Source: Pseudocolwellia sp. AS88 (GTDB lineage Bacteria; Pseudomonadota; Gammaproteobacteria; Enterobacterales; Alteromonadaceae). Taken from it: a stretch of DNA of 64,000 nucleotides. Location of the stretch: NCBI RefSeq assembly GCF_030551755.1, contig NZ_JAUPEC010000009.1, forward strand, positions 1 through 64,000. Direction: 5' to 3'. Below, in pieces: positions 37,447 through 46,542 of this stretch. The notes below the pieces were generated by a model that saw only the letters and a program-made list of their open reading frames with translations, searched no databases and was not told the origin of the DNA. The stretch's first letter is position 1, and each line of letters starts with the position of its first letter. Position numbers and translations under genes: made by a program.

Positions 37447-37473
37447 TATATATCCTTATTAAGCATTCCGCCT

Positions 37474-37794
37474 TTAAGAGTTCACAAACTTAATTAAGTC
37501 GGAAACAAGCAATGGTTGCAATATTCGTCTCGCGGGCTCTTTACGTAAACCAATTTTATTCATCATCCACTTATATGGGTAAAGCAGGTCAAGCAGTTCC
37601 CCTTCTGAATGAAAATAGCTTTCAATGTTACCTATATCTTTTAAATCAATTCCATAATTATCGATAAGATCGAAATATAATTCATCTAAGTCGTCACCAT
37701 TTAGGTCTAAATCAATAACAATAGAGTCAGATTCAATTATCTCTTCTTTAAGAGTGTGTTTACTTAGAATTGAAATCAGCTCATCAGAATTCAT
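37474..37794 (-). CDS. DUF1493-like small acidic protein
   Basis: A 106-residue acidic protein. D-L-D-L-N-G-D-D-L-D-E-L near residues 28-39, then a helix pair and Y-F-H-S-E-G-E-L-L-D, resembles DUF1493 proteins, which have an acyl-carrier-protein-like fold and no known job. An AGG site precedes the ATG. Same strand as, and just upstream of, the gene at 36874, so a small operon. Confidence 0.62.
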   Translation of the reverse strand: MNSDELISILSKHTLKEEIIESDSIVIDLDLNGDDLDELYFDLIDNYGIDLKDIGNIESYFHSEGELLDLLYPYKWMMNKIGLRKEPARRILQPLLVSDLIKFVNS

Positions 37795-37901
37795 CGTATG
37801 CCTAAGGGTTTAATACAAGGATATAATTAGCCTTTCAACAAAAGCCATCAATACCCTTTAATTTAGAATTAACATCGAGATTACGTGATTGTTTTCAGTA
37901 A

Positions 37902-38042
37902 ATCAATTACTTAAAAGTTCGTTATAAATGGTTGGATTTTGAAAGCAGGAACTTATCCGGATTTTGGTATAGAGAAGAGTTAAATGTAGCGGATGTATAT
38001 AAACAGTATAACTATACCGTTAACTTTAAAAACTATTACTAG
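37902..38042 (+). pseudogene. Possible coding remnant without a start codon
   Basis: An open frame of 46 codons ending in TAG, with no start codon and a stop just before it. The translated stretch is rich in aromatic residues (KWLDFESR, SGFWYREEL, DVYKQYNYTV). It could be the 3' end of a lost gene, or chance in AT-rich DNA. No family recognised. Confidence 0.2.
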
Positions 38043-38044
38043 CC

Positions 38045-38473
38045 TTACGCACCTTCCATTTGTTGTTCAATCAGTTGTAGTAGTTGAGCATTTAACATAA
38101 CAAGTTCTGCTTCCATGGTTTTAGCTTTTTCATCATTACCGTTTGTACGTTCTTGAGTTATGTCTGCGGTTAATTTAGTTATTTCTTCCCGTAATTCTGC
38201 GATTTTTTCATCTAATGTTTGTTCACCGTCAGCTTGGGCACTATTAACATCTTCATTGCCTGCCATTTTTCTCATAGCGGCTTGGTTTTCATCATCAATG
38301 CTTTTTTGACGTCCTTCTTCAGAGATATTGACTTGATCTGTTTGAGAATTTGCTGATTGATTAATTTCAACAGATGCACTTTGGCTAAGCTCATTCAATT
38401 TAGACACAGAAACAGGCTCTTTAGAGAGAGATAAAGGAATATTGACCTGCATATTTTCGGTATAAAATTTCAT
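38045..38473 (-). CDS. Hypothetical coiled-coil protein
   Basis: A 142-residue hydrophilic protein. The first 90 residues are Ser/Asn/Gln-rich and look disordered, with V-N-I-S-E-E-G-R-Q, a phrase common near flagellar/secreted structural proteins. Residues 95-140 form a heptad coiled coil (KIAELREEITKLTADI). No signal peptide or motif. AAAAGG precedes the ATG. Function unknown; single gene. Confidence 0.65.
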   Translation of the reverse strand: MKFYTENMQVNIPLSLSKEPVSVSKLNELSQSASVEINQSANSQTDQVNISEEGRQKSIDDENQAAMRKMAGNEDVNSAQADGEQTLDEKIAELREEITKLTADITQERTNGNDEKAKTMEAELVMLNAQLLQLIEQQMEGA

Positions 38474-38611
38474 TTGATAGATATCCTTTTCTTAAGCACT
38501 CGTCGATTTTATAAGTAGAAGCTGTCTATCATATTATCGGCAGCTATTAAAAATACTAAATGCTTTAATGTTAACGATGAAACAAATAGATGAGCACGTA
38601 TTAATCACACC

Positions 38612-38968
38612 CTAAATGTTGTTGTCTTCAGTCCAATCTTTAAGTCTTTCTAAAATATCTAATGCGGAGCGTCCAAAGTCTGTAATGTCATAAGCAACAG
38701 CAATAGGACGATCGCTAATCACTTCGCGAGTAACCAGGCCTTGTGCTTCTAATTCCTTTAATCGCTGATCTACCATCTTCTTACTCGCACCACCTAACAT
38801 ACGCGATAATTCGTTAAAACGAACAGGTCCATCCTTTAGGTGCCACAAAATAGATGCTTTCCATTTTCCACCTAAAACTCGCATACCACGTTCAATAAGG
38901 CATGGTTGCTCACAGCTTTCTGAATTTATTTTTTTCACATTACCTTCTGTTTTTGTTGTGGTTTTCAT
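38612..38968 (-). CDS. HxlR family transcriptional regulator
   Basis: A 118-residue winged-helix regulator. It has the HxlR features: C-P-L-type start (EQPCLIERGMRVLGGKWK), the recognition region RFNELSRMLGGASKKMVDQRLKELEAQGLV, and a wing with Y-D-I-T-D-F-G. Cysteines at about 15 and 19 may sense electrophiles or redox state. It diverges from an aldehyde dehydrogenase gene, its probable target. Confidence 0.92.
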   Translation of the reverse strand: MKTTTKTEGNVKKINSESCEQPCLIERGMRVLGGKWKASILWHLKDGPVRFNELSRMLGGASKKMVDQRLKELEAQGLVTREVISDRPIAVAYDITDFGRSALDILERLKDWTEDNNI

Positions 38969-38982
38969 GTTTTTTGTACTTT

Positions 38983-39035
38983 TACACTAGTGGTAACTAA
39001 AAGTATACTGGTTGCTTTAATTAACCACTCTAGCA
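38983..39035. promoter_or_regulatory. Probable HxlR operator region
   Basis: Between the divergent hxlR-type and aldehyde dehydrogenase genes, CTAGTGGTAA and TTAACCACTCTAG form an imperfect inverted repeat, with AGTATACTGG between them. HxlR proteins commonly bind such dyads in the shared promoter. Exact half-sites are inferred. Confidence 0.4.
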
Positions 39036-39135
39036 TAATACCGCTATATAACCAATTTACACTTTGTGAGCATGTAGTACCAAACGGACTAATTTATTGC
39101 TCACACAAATTAATGCCATTTTAGGAAACCATATT

Positions 39136-40467
39136 ATGTCAACACTCACCTCTTATAATCCAATTGATAGAAACCCCGTTGGTGAAGTTTCCGTTACCGA
39201 ATCAACTGATATACCAACGGTTGTTTTACGCGCTAAGAATGCACAAAAATCTTGGTCTGCATTATCACTTGATGAACGCCAACAAAAAATAGTTAAAGCC
39301 TACGATGCTCTTGCTGCAGTAGAAGATGACCTAACTTTATTAATCAGCAAAGAAATGGGTAAAGACTACCGCAGAGCAAGTTATGAAGTGGGTGGAACTA
39401 TTCAAAACACGGCTTATTTTGCCCAAGAAATAGTGCAAGCATTACAAACTGAAGTAATAGGACGCAGTGGTGAAATTCAATATCGTCCTTTGGGCGTAGT
39501 TGCTGTTATTTCTCCGTGGAATTACCCTCTTGCCATGGCAAACAACTTGTTATTACCTGCACTTATTGCTGGTAACACCGTTGTGTTAAAACCTTCAGAA
39601 GAAACTCCTTTAGTTGCTGACCTTTTTGTTAACACATTAAATACAGTACTTCCTGAAAATGTATTACAAATAGCCCATGGTGATGCTGAAACAGGTAAAG
39701 CCTTAGTTAATGCAGATATTAATATGGTGGCTTTTACTGGTTCGCAAGCCGCTGGTAAACAGATTATGGCAAGTGCCGCTTCAGGTCTTAAGCGCTTAGT
39801 TATGGAATTGGGTGGAAACGATCCACTGATCGTTATGGCAAGTGCAGATATAGATAGAGCTGTTCAGTTTGCTGTAGCTAGCTCTTTTGAAAATACAGGA
39901 CAAATGTGTACATCAACTGAACGAGTTTATGTAGATGAACGTATTGCTGATGAGTTCGAACAGAAAGTCGTAGCGTTAGCCAATCGCTATCAAGCCGGAC
40001 CATGGGATCAGCCTAAAGTGAATATCGGCCCCATAGTTAACCCAAAACAGCATGCGAATGTATTGTCTCAATTAGAAGATGCTTATGCTAAAGGTGCAAA
40101 GTTTTTACTTGGGCAACCTCATTACGATTTACCTTATATACAACCAACAGTTGTAACAGGTATCACACCTGATATGACACTAGAGAAACATGAAACTTTT
40201 GGACCAGTAGTCGCTATTAGCAGATTTAGTCATGTATCTGAAGCGGTTGAACGAGCTAACGCAAGTTCATACGGCTTAGCAGCTGTGGTATTTGGTGGCG
40301 CTGGAGCAAATGATGTGGCTGAACAAATGGAAGCTGGCATGGTTGCGGTAAATAAAGGTGCTGGTGGACTAGGACCTTGGGTTGGCGCAAAACAAAGTGG
40401 CTTTGGTTTTCATGGCACTGCTGATGGCCATCGTCAGTTTGCCCAAGTAAGAGTTATCCAGAAATAA
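39136..40467 (+). CDS. Aldehyde dehydrogenase (succinate-semialdehyde type)
   Basis: A 443-residue NAD(P)-dependent aldehyde dehydrogenase. It shows G-S-Q-A-A-G-K (cofactor), M-E-L-G-G-N-D-P (catalytic Glu) and G-Q-M-C-T-S-T-E-R (catalytic Cys), with overall layout like succinate-semialdehyde dehydrogenases such as E. coli Sad. I choose the ATG at 39136 with TTAGGA before it; a TTG 39 bases upstream also opens the frame. It diverges from HxlR, and the 2OG oxygenase gene follows. Confidence 0.9.
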   Translation: MSTLTSYNPIDRNPVGEVSVTESTDIPTVVLRAKNAQKSWSALSLDERQQKIVKAYDALAAVEDDLTLLISKEMGKDYRRASYEVGGTIQNTAYFAQEIVQALQTEVIGRSGEIQYRPLGVVAVISPWNYPLAMANNLLLPALIAGNTVVLKPSEETPLVADLFVNTLNTVLPENVLQIAHGDAETGKALVNADINMVAFTGSQAAGKQIMASAASGLKRLVMELGGNDPLIVMASADIDRAVQFAVASSFENTGQMCTSTERVYVDERIADEFEQKVVALANRYQAGPWDQPKVNIGPIVNPKQHANVLSQLEDAYAKGAKFLLGQPHYDLPYIQPTVVTGITPDMTLEKHETFGPVVAISRFSHVSEAVERANASSYGLAAVVFGGAGANDVAEQMEAGMVAVNKGAGGLGPWVGAKQSGFGFHGTADGHRQFAQVRVIQK

Positions 40468-40543
40468 GCCTTAATAACGAATGTAATCATCATAAAAACT
40501 AGAAGTTATTTTAATGACTTCTAGGTCAAATATAGAGAAAGAT

Positions 40544-41329
40544 ATGAACCAAACTACAGATACAACAAATGATTTTTTTGTTGCGGCTTTAGAGCCAGGA
40601 GCTGAACATCCTGCTTTACCTGCTTGGGGTAATCGTAATGAAAACCCAGCAAACTTAGAAGCAAACGTTGATGTAAGCAATATTGAGCGACATGAATTAA
40701 CACAAGTACCTGGTGCTTTTCAGTTATTGAATGTATTAACTAAACAAGAATGTGAACAGCTAATTAATATTAGCGAAAAATTAGGTTTTCTACCTGATGC
40801 CGCAGTTTCACTTCCACGTAGTGTGCGTCATAACGATAGTTTAACCTGGATAGTTGATGAACAAACAGATGGTATTATTTGGGACCGAATTGCGCACCTA
40901 ATGGATGACAGACAGGCTATTTTTGGTGGCAGTAAAGCATTAGGACTTAATGCACGTTTTCGTTTTTATCGTTATAAAGCTGAAGACTATTTTAAACCAC
41001 ATTCAGATGGCGCATGGTCAGGTAGTCGTATAATTAATGATGATTTAATTGCTAACGCTTATCCTGATCGTTTCAGCCAAATGTCGTTTTTAATTTACTT
41101 AACGGATGACTTCGAAGGTGGAGAAACACGTTTCTTAGTTAATGCTGATGATCCAACTCAACCAGCGCGAAGAAATGACAATGTTAAAAATGTAGATATT
41201 AGAACACCTGTTGGCGGCGTTTTATGCTTTCCGCACGGCATGCATCCTCTACATTGTATCCATAGCTCGGTACCCATTACTGATGGTGTTAAATATATAA
41301 TCCGCAGTGATGTTTTGTTTGAGTTATAA
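40544..41329 (+). CDS. 2-oxoglutarate/Fe(II) oxygenase (prolyl-hydroxylase fold)
   Basis: A protein of about 261 residues with the double-stranded beta-helix of prolyl 4-hydroxylase-like oxygenases. The iron ligands are H-x-D in K-P-H-S-D-G and the distal His in C-I-H-S-S; the 2OG-binding basic residue lies in G-V-K-Y-I-I-R-S-D-V-L-F. ATG at 40544 preferred (GAGAAAG site); one at 40514 is possible. It follows the aldehyde dehydrogenase by 76 bases and may act with it; substrate unknown. Confidence 0.85.
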   Translation: MNQTTDTTNDFFVAALEPGAEHPALPAWGNRNENPANLEANVDVSNIERHELTQVPGAFQLLNVLTKQECEQLINISEKLGFLPDAAVSLPRSVRHNDSLTWIVDEQTDGIIWDRIAHLMDDRQAIFGGSKALGLNARFRFYRYKAEDYFKPHSDGAWSGSRIINDDLIANAYPDRFSQMSFLIYLTDDFEGGETRFLVNADDPTQPARRNDNVKNVDIRTPVGGVLCFPHGMHPLHCIHSSVPITDGVKYIIRSDVLFEL

Positions 41330-41343
41330 ATACTTTACTTGAA

Positions 41344-41375
41344 AAGCAGTTGTAGATCGTAATCTACAACTGCTT
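41344..41375. terminator. Bidirectional terminator hairpin
   Basis: Perfect 14-bp stem (AAGCAGTTGTAGAT with its complement) around CGTA, 15 bases after the oxygenase stop and 100 bases from the end of the radical SAM gene on the other strand. Confidence 0.85.
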
Positions 41376-41474
41376 ACGTATCATAATGTTAGCTATAAGA
41401 TTTCAACTTCAAATGCTTTAACCATATAAACAAAATAACGACTCGCTAAAGTTGTTGTACTCATTCAAAAACCG

Positions 41475-43184
41475 TTAGCTCATGTGTCGTTGTTGGCGTT
41501 GTAGTGATTTGTTTTTAACAACCAACTCAGGTTTTTCAACGGCATAAAGGTTAAGACTACTGAACAAACTTTTTAACTTAGCCGCCTCATAATCTTGCTC
41601 TATTTTTTCAATCACTAACTCATGCTTTTCAGGATATAAAGCTTCAACCGATTGCGAAATCAACTCAAACAACTTCTTCAAGTTAATCTTATGTATCTGC
41701 CCTGTTTTGTTAAAAATCCATTCAGTAATCGCCATAAAATCATCAAAGGGTTCGTCCGACAATATATGTGGTAACGAATATTTAAAACGTCCTGAATTAC
41801 CTATCATATCCCAATAGCGAGCAAAGCGATTAATACGTTGCATCGTAGGAAAACTAACGCGATCAGTACTTAAAATATTAAACGGTGGTAACGGATTAAA
41901 ACGTAAATCGAACGCTTCGGTATGCCTGATAATTGGGCTACCTTTCAAGCGTTTTAAAATACCCATTTGAATTTCGTGAGGTCGACAATGATAAAGCTGG
42001 TTAAAGCTATCTTTAAACGTATCAAAGGTTTCGCCAGGTAAACCAAAAATCAAATCGGCATGAATATGCGCAGAAGTATGATCTCTTAACCAAAGTAAGT
42101 TCTCTTTCGACTTAGCATTGTTTTGCTTACGACTAATATTCTTTTGCACTTCAACGTTAAAGGTTTGAATTCCAATCTCAAATTGCAAACTACCCTCAGG
42201 AAACTGCGCTAACAACTCTTTGAGTTTTCTCGGAAGATGATCAGGCACTACTTCAAAATGCAGATAAAGATCCTCAGTCATTCGATCTAAGAAAAACTGC
42301 ATAATTTGCATCGTGGTTTTAATGTTTAAATTAAAAGTTCTATCTATAAACTTAAAGTTACGAGCGCCCCGCTCATACAAAATTTCCATTTGCTCTAAAA
42401 ATAGCTCTAGCTCAAATGGCGTAGAGGTTTTATCTAAAGACGATAAACAAAACTCACACTTAAACGGACAACCACGCGACGCTTCAACATAAAGCAAACG
42501 ATTGGTTAAATCTTCATCGGTGTAATACTCATAAGGCAAAGCAATTTCTTCTAGCCCTACAGGTTTAGACTTTAATACTTTTTTCTCAGGCGGCGTTTTG
42601 TTGATAATGTCTTTACACAATTCATAAAAACTAATATCCGCAGGACCCGTTAAAACATAATCAGCATACTTAACAATTAACTGCTCTTCAGTTTCATAAC
42701 TCACTTCAGGGCCACCTAACACCACCTTAATTTCAGGTGCGATAACTTTTAACAAACTAACAACATCAGTAGTTTCAACAATATTCCAAATATAAACACC
42801 AAAGCCAACAATACTAGGTTTCGACTCAAGAATTTGTTCAACAATATCAATAGCGCGCGTTTGAATAATAAACTCTTTAATCTCGCAACTACTCTGCAAC
42901 TCTTTTAAATTAGCGTACAAATAACGTAAACCAAAGCTGGTATGAAAATACCGAGCGTTAAGGGTCGCAAGTACAATCTTAGGCGCACCATCATTTTCGG
43001 CATACTTAATTACATCAAAACTACTGTTGTTATCTTCACTCGTAGAAGAAAGCTGTGTAGCAACTTCAGTAAATTTTGACGTGTTTAAATCTGACGAAGT
43101 TGTGCTAGATGGATCTGTAGTATTCTCTTCAGTTGAATGAATCTGTGTAACCGCTATTTCGGGATGTTTATTTTGCTCAGTCAT
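41475..43184 (-). CDS. B12-binding radical SAM protein (DUF4080 type)
   Basis: A 569-residue protein. An unusual Ser/Thr/Asn-rich N-terminal tail (about 1-60) precedes a B12-binding fold (about 68-190, with FGVYIWN and LGGPEVSYE). The radical SAM core follows (about 225-420), with the cluster motif C-P-F-K-C-E-F-C, and a C-terminal DUF4080 helical region (about 440-560). Such enzymes perform methylations or related radical chemistry on unknown substrates. It stands alone; the tail has no internal Met, so it is part of the protein if translated. Confidence 0.9.
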   Translation of the reverse strand: MTEQNKHPEIAVTQIHSTEENTTDPSSTTSSDLNTSKFTEVATQLSSTSEDNNSSFDVIKYAENDGAPKIVLATLNARYFHTSFGLRYLYANLKELQSSCEIKEFIIQTRAIDIVEQILESKPSIVGFGVYIWNIVETTDVVSLLKVIAPEIKVVLGGPEVSYETEEQLIVKYADYVLTGPADISFYELCKDIINKTPPEKKVLKSKPVGLEEIALPYEYYTDEDLTNRLLYVEASRGCPFKCEFCLSSLDKTSTPFELELFLEQMEILYERGARNFKFIDRTFNLNIKTTMQIMQFFLDRMTEDLYLHFEVVPDHLPRKLKELLAQFPEGSLQFEIGIQTFNVEVQKNISRKQNNAKSKENLLWLRDHTSAHIHADLIFGLPGETFDTFKDSFNQLYHCRPHEIQMGILKRLKGSPIIRHTEAFDLRFNPLPPFNILSTDRVSFPTMQRINRFARYWDMIGNSGRFKYSLPHILSDEPFDDFMAITEWIFNKTGQIHKINLKKLFELISQSVEALYPEKHELVIEKIEQDYEAAKLKSLFSSLNLYAVEKPELVVKNKSLQRQQRHMS

Positions 43185-43606
43185 ACTGAATTTGAATACC
43201 TTGATTGGGTCTGTTGATCTTTTAAAGATGATTCGGGGATTATACGGGGAATGTGGAAGTTATTCAGTAATCTTATTTGAAGATAGTTAATGATTTGTTA
43301 TTTGTATTATTAAATGAAGATTTTGACCTAAAATACATTTTCATAATTAGTTAGCTATTCAAAATGGAATTAAATTTAAGTAGCTAGGAACACAGATTAC
43401 AAACTATAATAAATATCATTTTTTGTCATCTAGGGAGCTAAAGCAAGCATCGCTTTTGAAAAACTATCAAAAGATCAATCTACTTTAAGCTCCTAACTGC
43501 TGTTAGTTTTTCACATATCAAGACTAATGTTCTCAAGGCATTCTACTGATATGATAAATTAGATAATATTTTGCAAGTTATACAATTATCACCAGTTTAG
43601 GATTAA
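43185..43606. other. Gene-free spacer before the nuclease/peptidase pair
   Basis: About 420 AT-rich bases. One long imperfect hairpin has arms GGAGCTAAAG (about 43435) and CTTTAAGCTCC (about 43480). No coding frame, RNA gene or repeat copy seen. Confidence 0.4.
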
Positions 43607-44881
43607 CTATTGCATTATGCCTAACTGTTTCATACGAATAATAACGACAGTTTTTGAAACCATAAACTTTTTCATCAAATGTGATGTAATAAAAATCATC
43701 GAAGTTACATTACATTTTTGTCCATCCACAAATAATGGTCCAAACCCTTTGTTAATAATCCCTCTCCGCTTAGCCTCAGCTTCAAATGCTTTAATAAAAG
43801 TTTTTTTAGGTAATAACAAGCATGAAGCAAACTGGTTCGCTTGCCATTCCATACGCATTATATCTGGTATAGATAAATCCTTACGCTCTTCACTTACTAA
43901 ATGAGAATCATAGCAACTTTCTTCAACCATAAACTGTGAATGTTCAAGGAAAAAATGCCCTAACTCATGTGCTATAGTAAATCTAACTCTTGCTTCCGTT
44001 TCACATTGTGAATTATCAATATTTATTACTGAACTTTTAAAGTTTATATTTCCTAACACTCCAATCCCCAGATCGGTATTTAAATTAAGTTTGAACCTAT
44101 ACGTATTTAGGAGAAAGGTTTTAATCTTATCAAATGATACAGGTCCGTTTAAATATTTGATGGCATGAAGGAGTTTAGAGCACTTAGATTCAATCACGCT
44201 AATATCAAGAAAGTTTACAGATGGATAATTATTAGGAATAGTTTGCCTTACGGCATCCCAAGCTTTTTTTTCACTATTATCTAAGTCTGATAAAATCAAA
44301 TCAGAAAAAAAAATTCGAGTATAGTTTGAATAACAGTTACCAGTATAACAATAAAAGTCAAAGCCAGTGCTTATGTGTTCTTGCTGAGTCAACCCTATGG
44401 ATACTGTTGATTTTTCAGTTTTACTTTTACTTCTTCCGTTAATAACTGAAGGCGAACGAGTCAAGACCCATTCACGTTTTTCTTTACTGAAGTAGCGTAA
44501 TAAACCTATCCCTTTTGATTTAGAAAATTTAAAGGTGCCGTCTTGAAATGAGTTTGTTGAAGCAACAATAGCTTTGATATTAGCACCAGATATTTGCTGT
44601 GTTTTAGCATAAAACTCTTCAACATCATCGACAGGAACTTTATGATTGTAATTCTTACATTCAATGAGTACTAATACAGAGTAATTTTCTTGACCTGGTA
44701 AATATATTTCGATAGATATATCGAAGATTATATCCTTTTCTCTATCTTTAGAGTAATAACCTTTTTTTATGAAAATCTTACAGCAGTCCTTATTAGCCCA
44801 GAAGCTTCCATTAGCTATATCTTCAGAAAAAACATCATGTATTATTTGCTCTAATTTATCCCCTTTTTCAACTGTATTCAT
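43607..44881 (-). CDS. Restriction-endonuclease-like / ImmA-IrrE peptidase fusion
   Basis: A 424-residue fusion. The N-terminal domain (about 1-150) has a PD-(D/E)XK nuclease core, with Asp 50/54 and E74-C-K76 in LIECKNYNHKV, as in Mrr-type nucleases. The C-terminal domain (about 250-420) is an ImmA/IrrE metallopeptidase, with HELGH at 305-309 and the family ending IIRMKQLGI. ImmA-type peptidases cleave repressors to switch on genes. It follows an Mrr-like nuclease gene by about 80 bases on the same strand; together they look like a defence unit. The ATG at 44881 (GGTGGA site) is preferred over an upstream TTG. Confidence 0.85.
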   Translation of the reverse strand: MNTVEKGDKLEQIIHDVFSEDIANGSFWANKDCCKIFIKKGYYSKDREKDIIFDISIEIYLPGQENYSVLVLIECKNYNHKVPVDDVEEFYAKTQQISGANIKAIVASTNSFQDGTFKFSKSKGIGLLRYFSKEKREWVLTRSPSVINGRSKSKTEKSTVSIGLTQQEHISTGFDFYCYTGNCYSNYTRIFFSDLILSDLDNSEKKAWDAVRQTIPNNYPSVNFLDISVIESKCSKLLHAIKYLNGPVSFDKIKTFLLNTYRFKLNLNTDLGIGVLGNINFKSSVINIDNSQCETEARVRFTIAHELGHFFLEHSQFMVEESCYDSHLVSEERKDLSIPDIMRMEWQANQFASCLLLPKKTFIKAFEAEAKRRGIINKGFGPLFVDGQKCNVTSMIFITSHLMKKFMVSKTVVIIRMKQLGIMQ

Positions 44882-44959
44882 TAAATCCACCAATTAAAAG
44901 CATCTATTTGGAAGTGAGAACAGTCAATTTCATTCACTTTAAAGTGACTGTGATTCACG

Positions 44960-45883
44960 TTAACCTAAACCACCTAGAAATTGAGGAACCATTCCTAAGT
45001 CCATTACTTGAGCAGATTCTTTTTGCGTTAGATTACGACAAATATATGGGTATGCCCTTATCAAAAGAGACTTTTTTTGTTCGAATGCTTCTTGACTGTA
45101 TATGATTTTTTCGTCATTCAATTCGTTACAAAAGCTCATAACAGCTTTAATATAAATAGTAGGTGTAAAGTAATCTTTTAAATCGGTCCAAGCATCAGAG
45201 TAACCATCTGTATAATAGCGCTTTGCTAATATTCGATCGCAATCACCACCACAACAAACATACTGATTTCTTATTTTTTTTACTAGACCATTTTCTGTTT
45301 CTTCATATTTCCCCCAACTATTATAATCCAAAATAGTATCACAGTGATGGCACCTAAAAGGTTCATGATCAGAAAATATAACTGCCGGTTTTGGATTTTC
45401 ATCAGTCCAGTTTTTAAATGATTTAGGGAAATAACGTTTTGCAAGCTCCAAGCATTTAGAATTAGTAAGAAGCGCTTGTTCAATTTTAGAGGAATCAAAA
45501 AACTGATGTTCGATCTCTGCCATACCTTCTACTTTATCAACTAGCCCTGATGAAGGTAGTGTAGAATAAAACCCAATAAAACCAGTACAATTATGTGCCT
45601 TTAATGAATCAGATATTTCTGGTTCGTCTGTTTTGGATACTGACGATCCAGAGTGAGCTTTATGTTTACAACTAACAAGCCACCTTACTTCCGTGTTACT
45701 CGCTATTCCTTTTCTAACTTCGGTCAATATCAGGTCTTTTCCGCCATCAGCTCCTCTACCAGGTGCTGAACTAATTCTATAACCTATATTTTGGAAGAAA
45801 TCCCTCGAAAAAAGTTCGAACTTATCTTGTTCACCACCACCTTTATGTGCCATCGGTATTTCTTTAAAATCTAAAATTGACAT
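44960..45883 (-). CDS. Mrr-like restriction endonuclease with zinc ribbon
   Basis: A 307-residue protein. The N-terminal domain (about 15-130) has the Mrr nuclease pattern, G-R-G-A-D-G-G-K-D (46-50) then L-V-S-C-K-H (70-74). The usual (E/Q)xK is here S-C-K, a change worth noting. A possible zinc ribbon follows (C-H-H-C near 180 and C-C-G-G-D-C near 210). Upstream partner of the nuclease/ImmA-IrrE fusion in a two-gene unit. An ATG at 45853 is a possible alternative start. Confidence 0.82.
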   Translation of the reverse strand: MSILDFKEIPMAHKGGGEQDKFELFSRDFFQNIGYRISSAPGRGADGGKDLILTEVRKGIASNTEVRWLVSCKHKAHSGSSVSKTDEPEISDSLKAHNCTGFIGFYSTLPSSGLVDKVEGMAEIEHQFFDSSKIEQALLTNSKCLELAKRYFPKSFKNWTDENPKPAVIFSDHEPFRCHHCDTILDYNSWGKYEETENGLVKKIRNQYVCCGGDCDRILAKRYYTDGYSDAWTDLKDYFTPTIYIKAVMSFCNELNDEKIIYSQEAFEQKKSLLIRAYPYICRNLTQKESAQVMDLGMVPQFLGGLG

Positions 45884-46114
45884 ATATAACTCTAATTAGG
45901 GAACACAATAGCCAAGTATTAAAAACTTATTTCAAAGAATCGTTTATTTACGCAGTAATTACAAGCAGATATAAAAACTTATTAGATTATCGACACTAGG
46001 ATTAACAGAATAAATATCATCCTAACATGGGGTTAGCGCTGAAATACAAAGGTTGTAAGCAAATTCGCTCTATCTATATCATCAAAGCTTAAACATAAAA
46101 ATATAGACATAAAA

Positions 46115-46136
46115 AAACGCTAACAATTTAGCGTTT
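46115..46136 (-). terminator. Terminator of the gene at 46168
   Basis: Stem AAACGCTAA / TTAGCGTTT with loop CAAT; on the minus strand it continues as TTTTTTTATG. It lies about 30 bases after the stop codon. Confidence 0.85.
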
Positions 46137-46167
46137 CTAAGTTTTAAACTTTGGTAAAACGGCCCTG

Positions 46168-46542
46168 TTATTTATTACACCTGAATAACTGGTTTTTACT
46201 TGCGTAAAACCACGTAAGCGTAAACAACAATAAGGTAACTACAACTGCAACTGGTTCAAATGCACTCCCGAGTATCTCGCGATATTTCTTTGCCCAAAAC
46301 AAAGCGTAAAAACAATGATTGGTAAGAATAAAACCGCACCAAAAGTTTAGGTATTGCGCCCATTTTGCTTGCTTGAATCCGTACCATGCTAAGTTTCCTA
46401 AAAATACAGCGATGATCAGTATGATGGTTGGAATAATAAAGTGTTTTCCGATAATAAAGGTTTGTAATACTGCCAATATTGCGATGGCTGCAAACGTAGC
46501 GATTAGCCAATCAAGTCCGTGCTGTAAGGCTAGTTTTTTCAT
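46168..46542 (-). CDS. Hypothetical four-helix membrane protein
   Basis: A 124-residue protein with four predicted membrane helices (about 12-30, 33-55, 64-83, 95-113) and almost no soluble part. No family recognised. The AGGTGG site before the ATG and a good terminator support it as a real single gene. Function unknown. Confidence 0.72.
   Translation of the reverse strand: MKKLALQHGLDWLIATFAAIAILAVLQTFIIGKHFIIPTIILIIAVFLGNLAWYGFKQAKWAQYLNFWCGFILTNHCFYALFWAKKYREILGSAFEPVAVVVTLLLFTLTWFYASKNQLFRCNK

Noticed and set aside
44908-45105. Plus-strand frame of 65 codons over the end of the Mrr-like gene
   Set aside because: It is antisense to the nuclease gene, has no ribosome site and no family.
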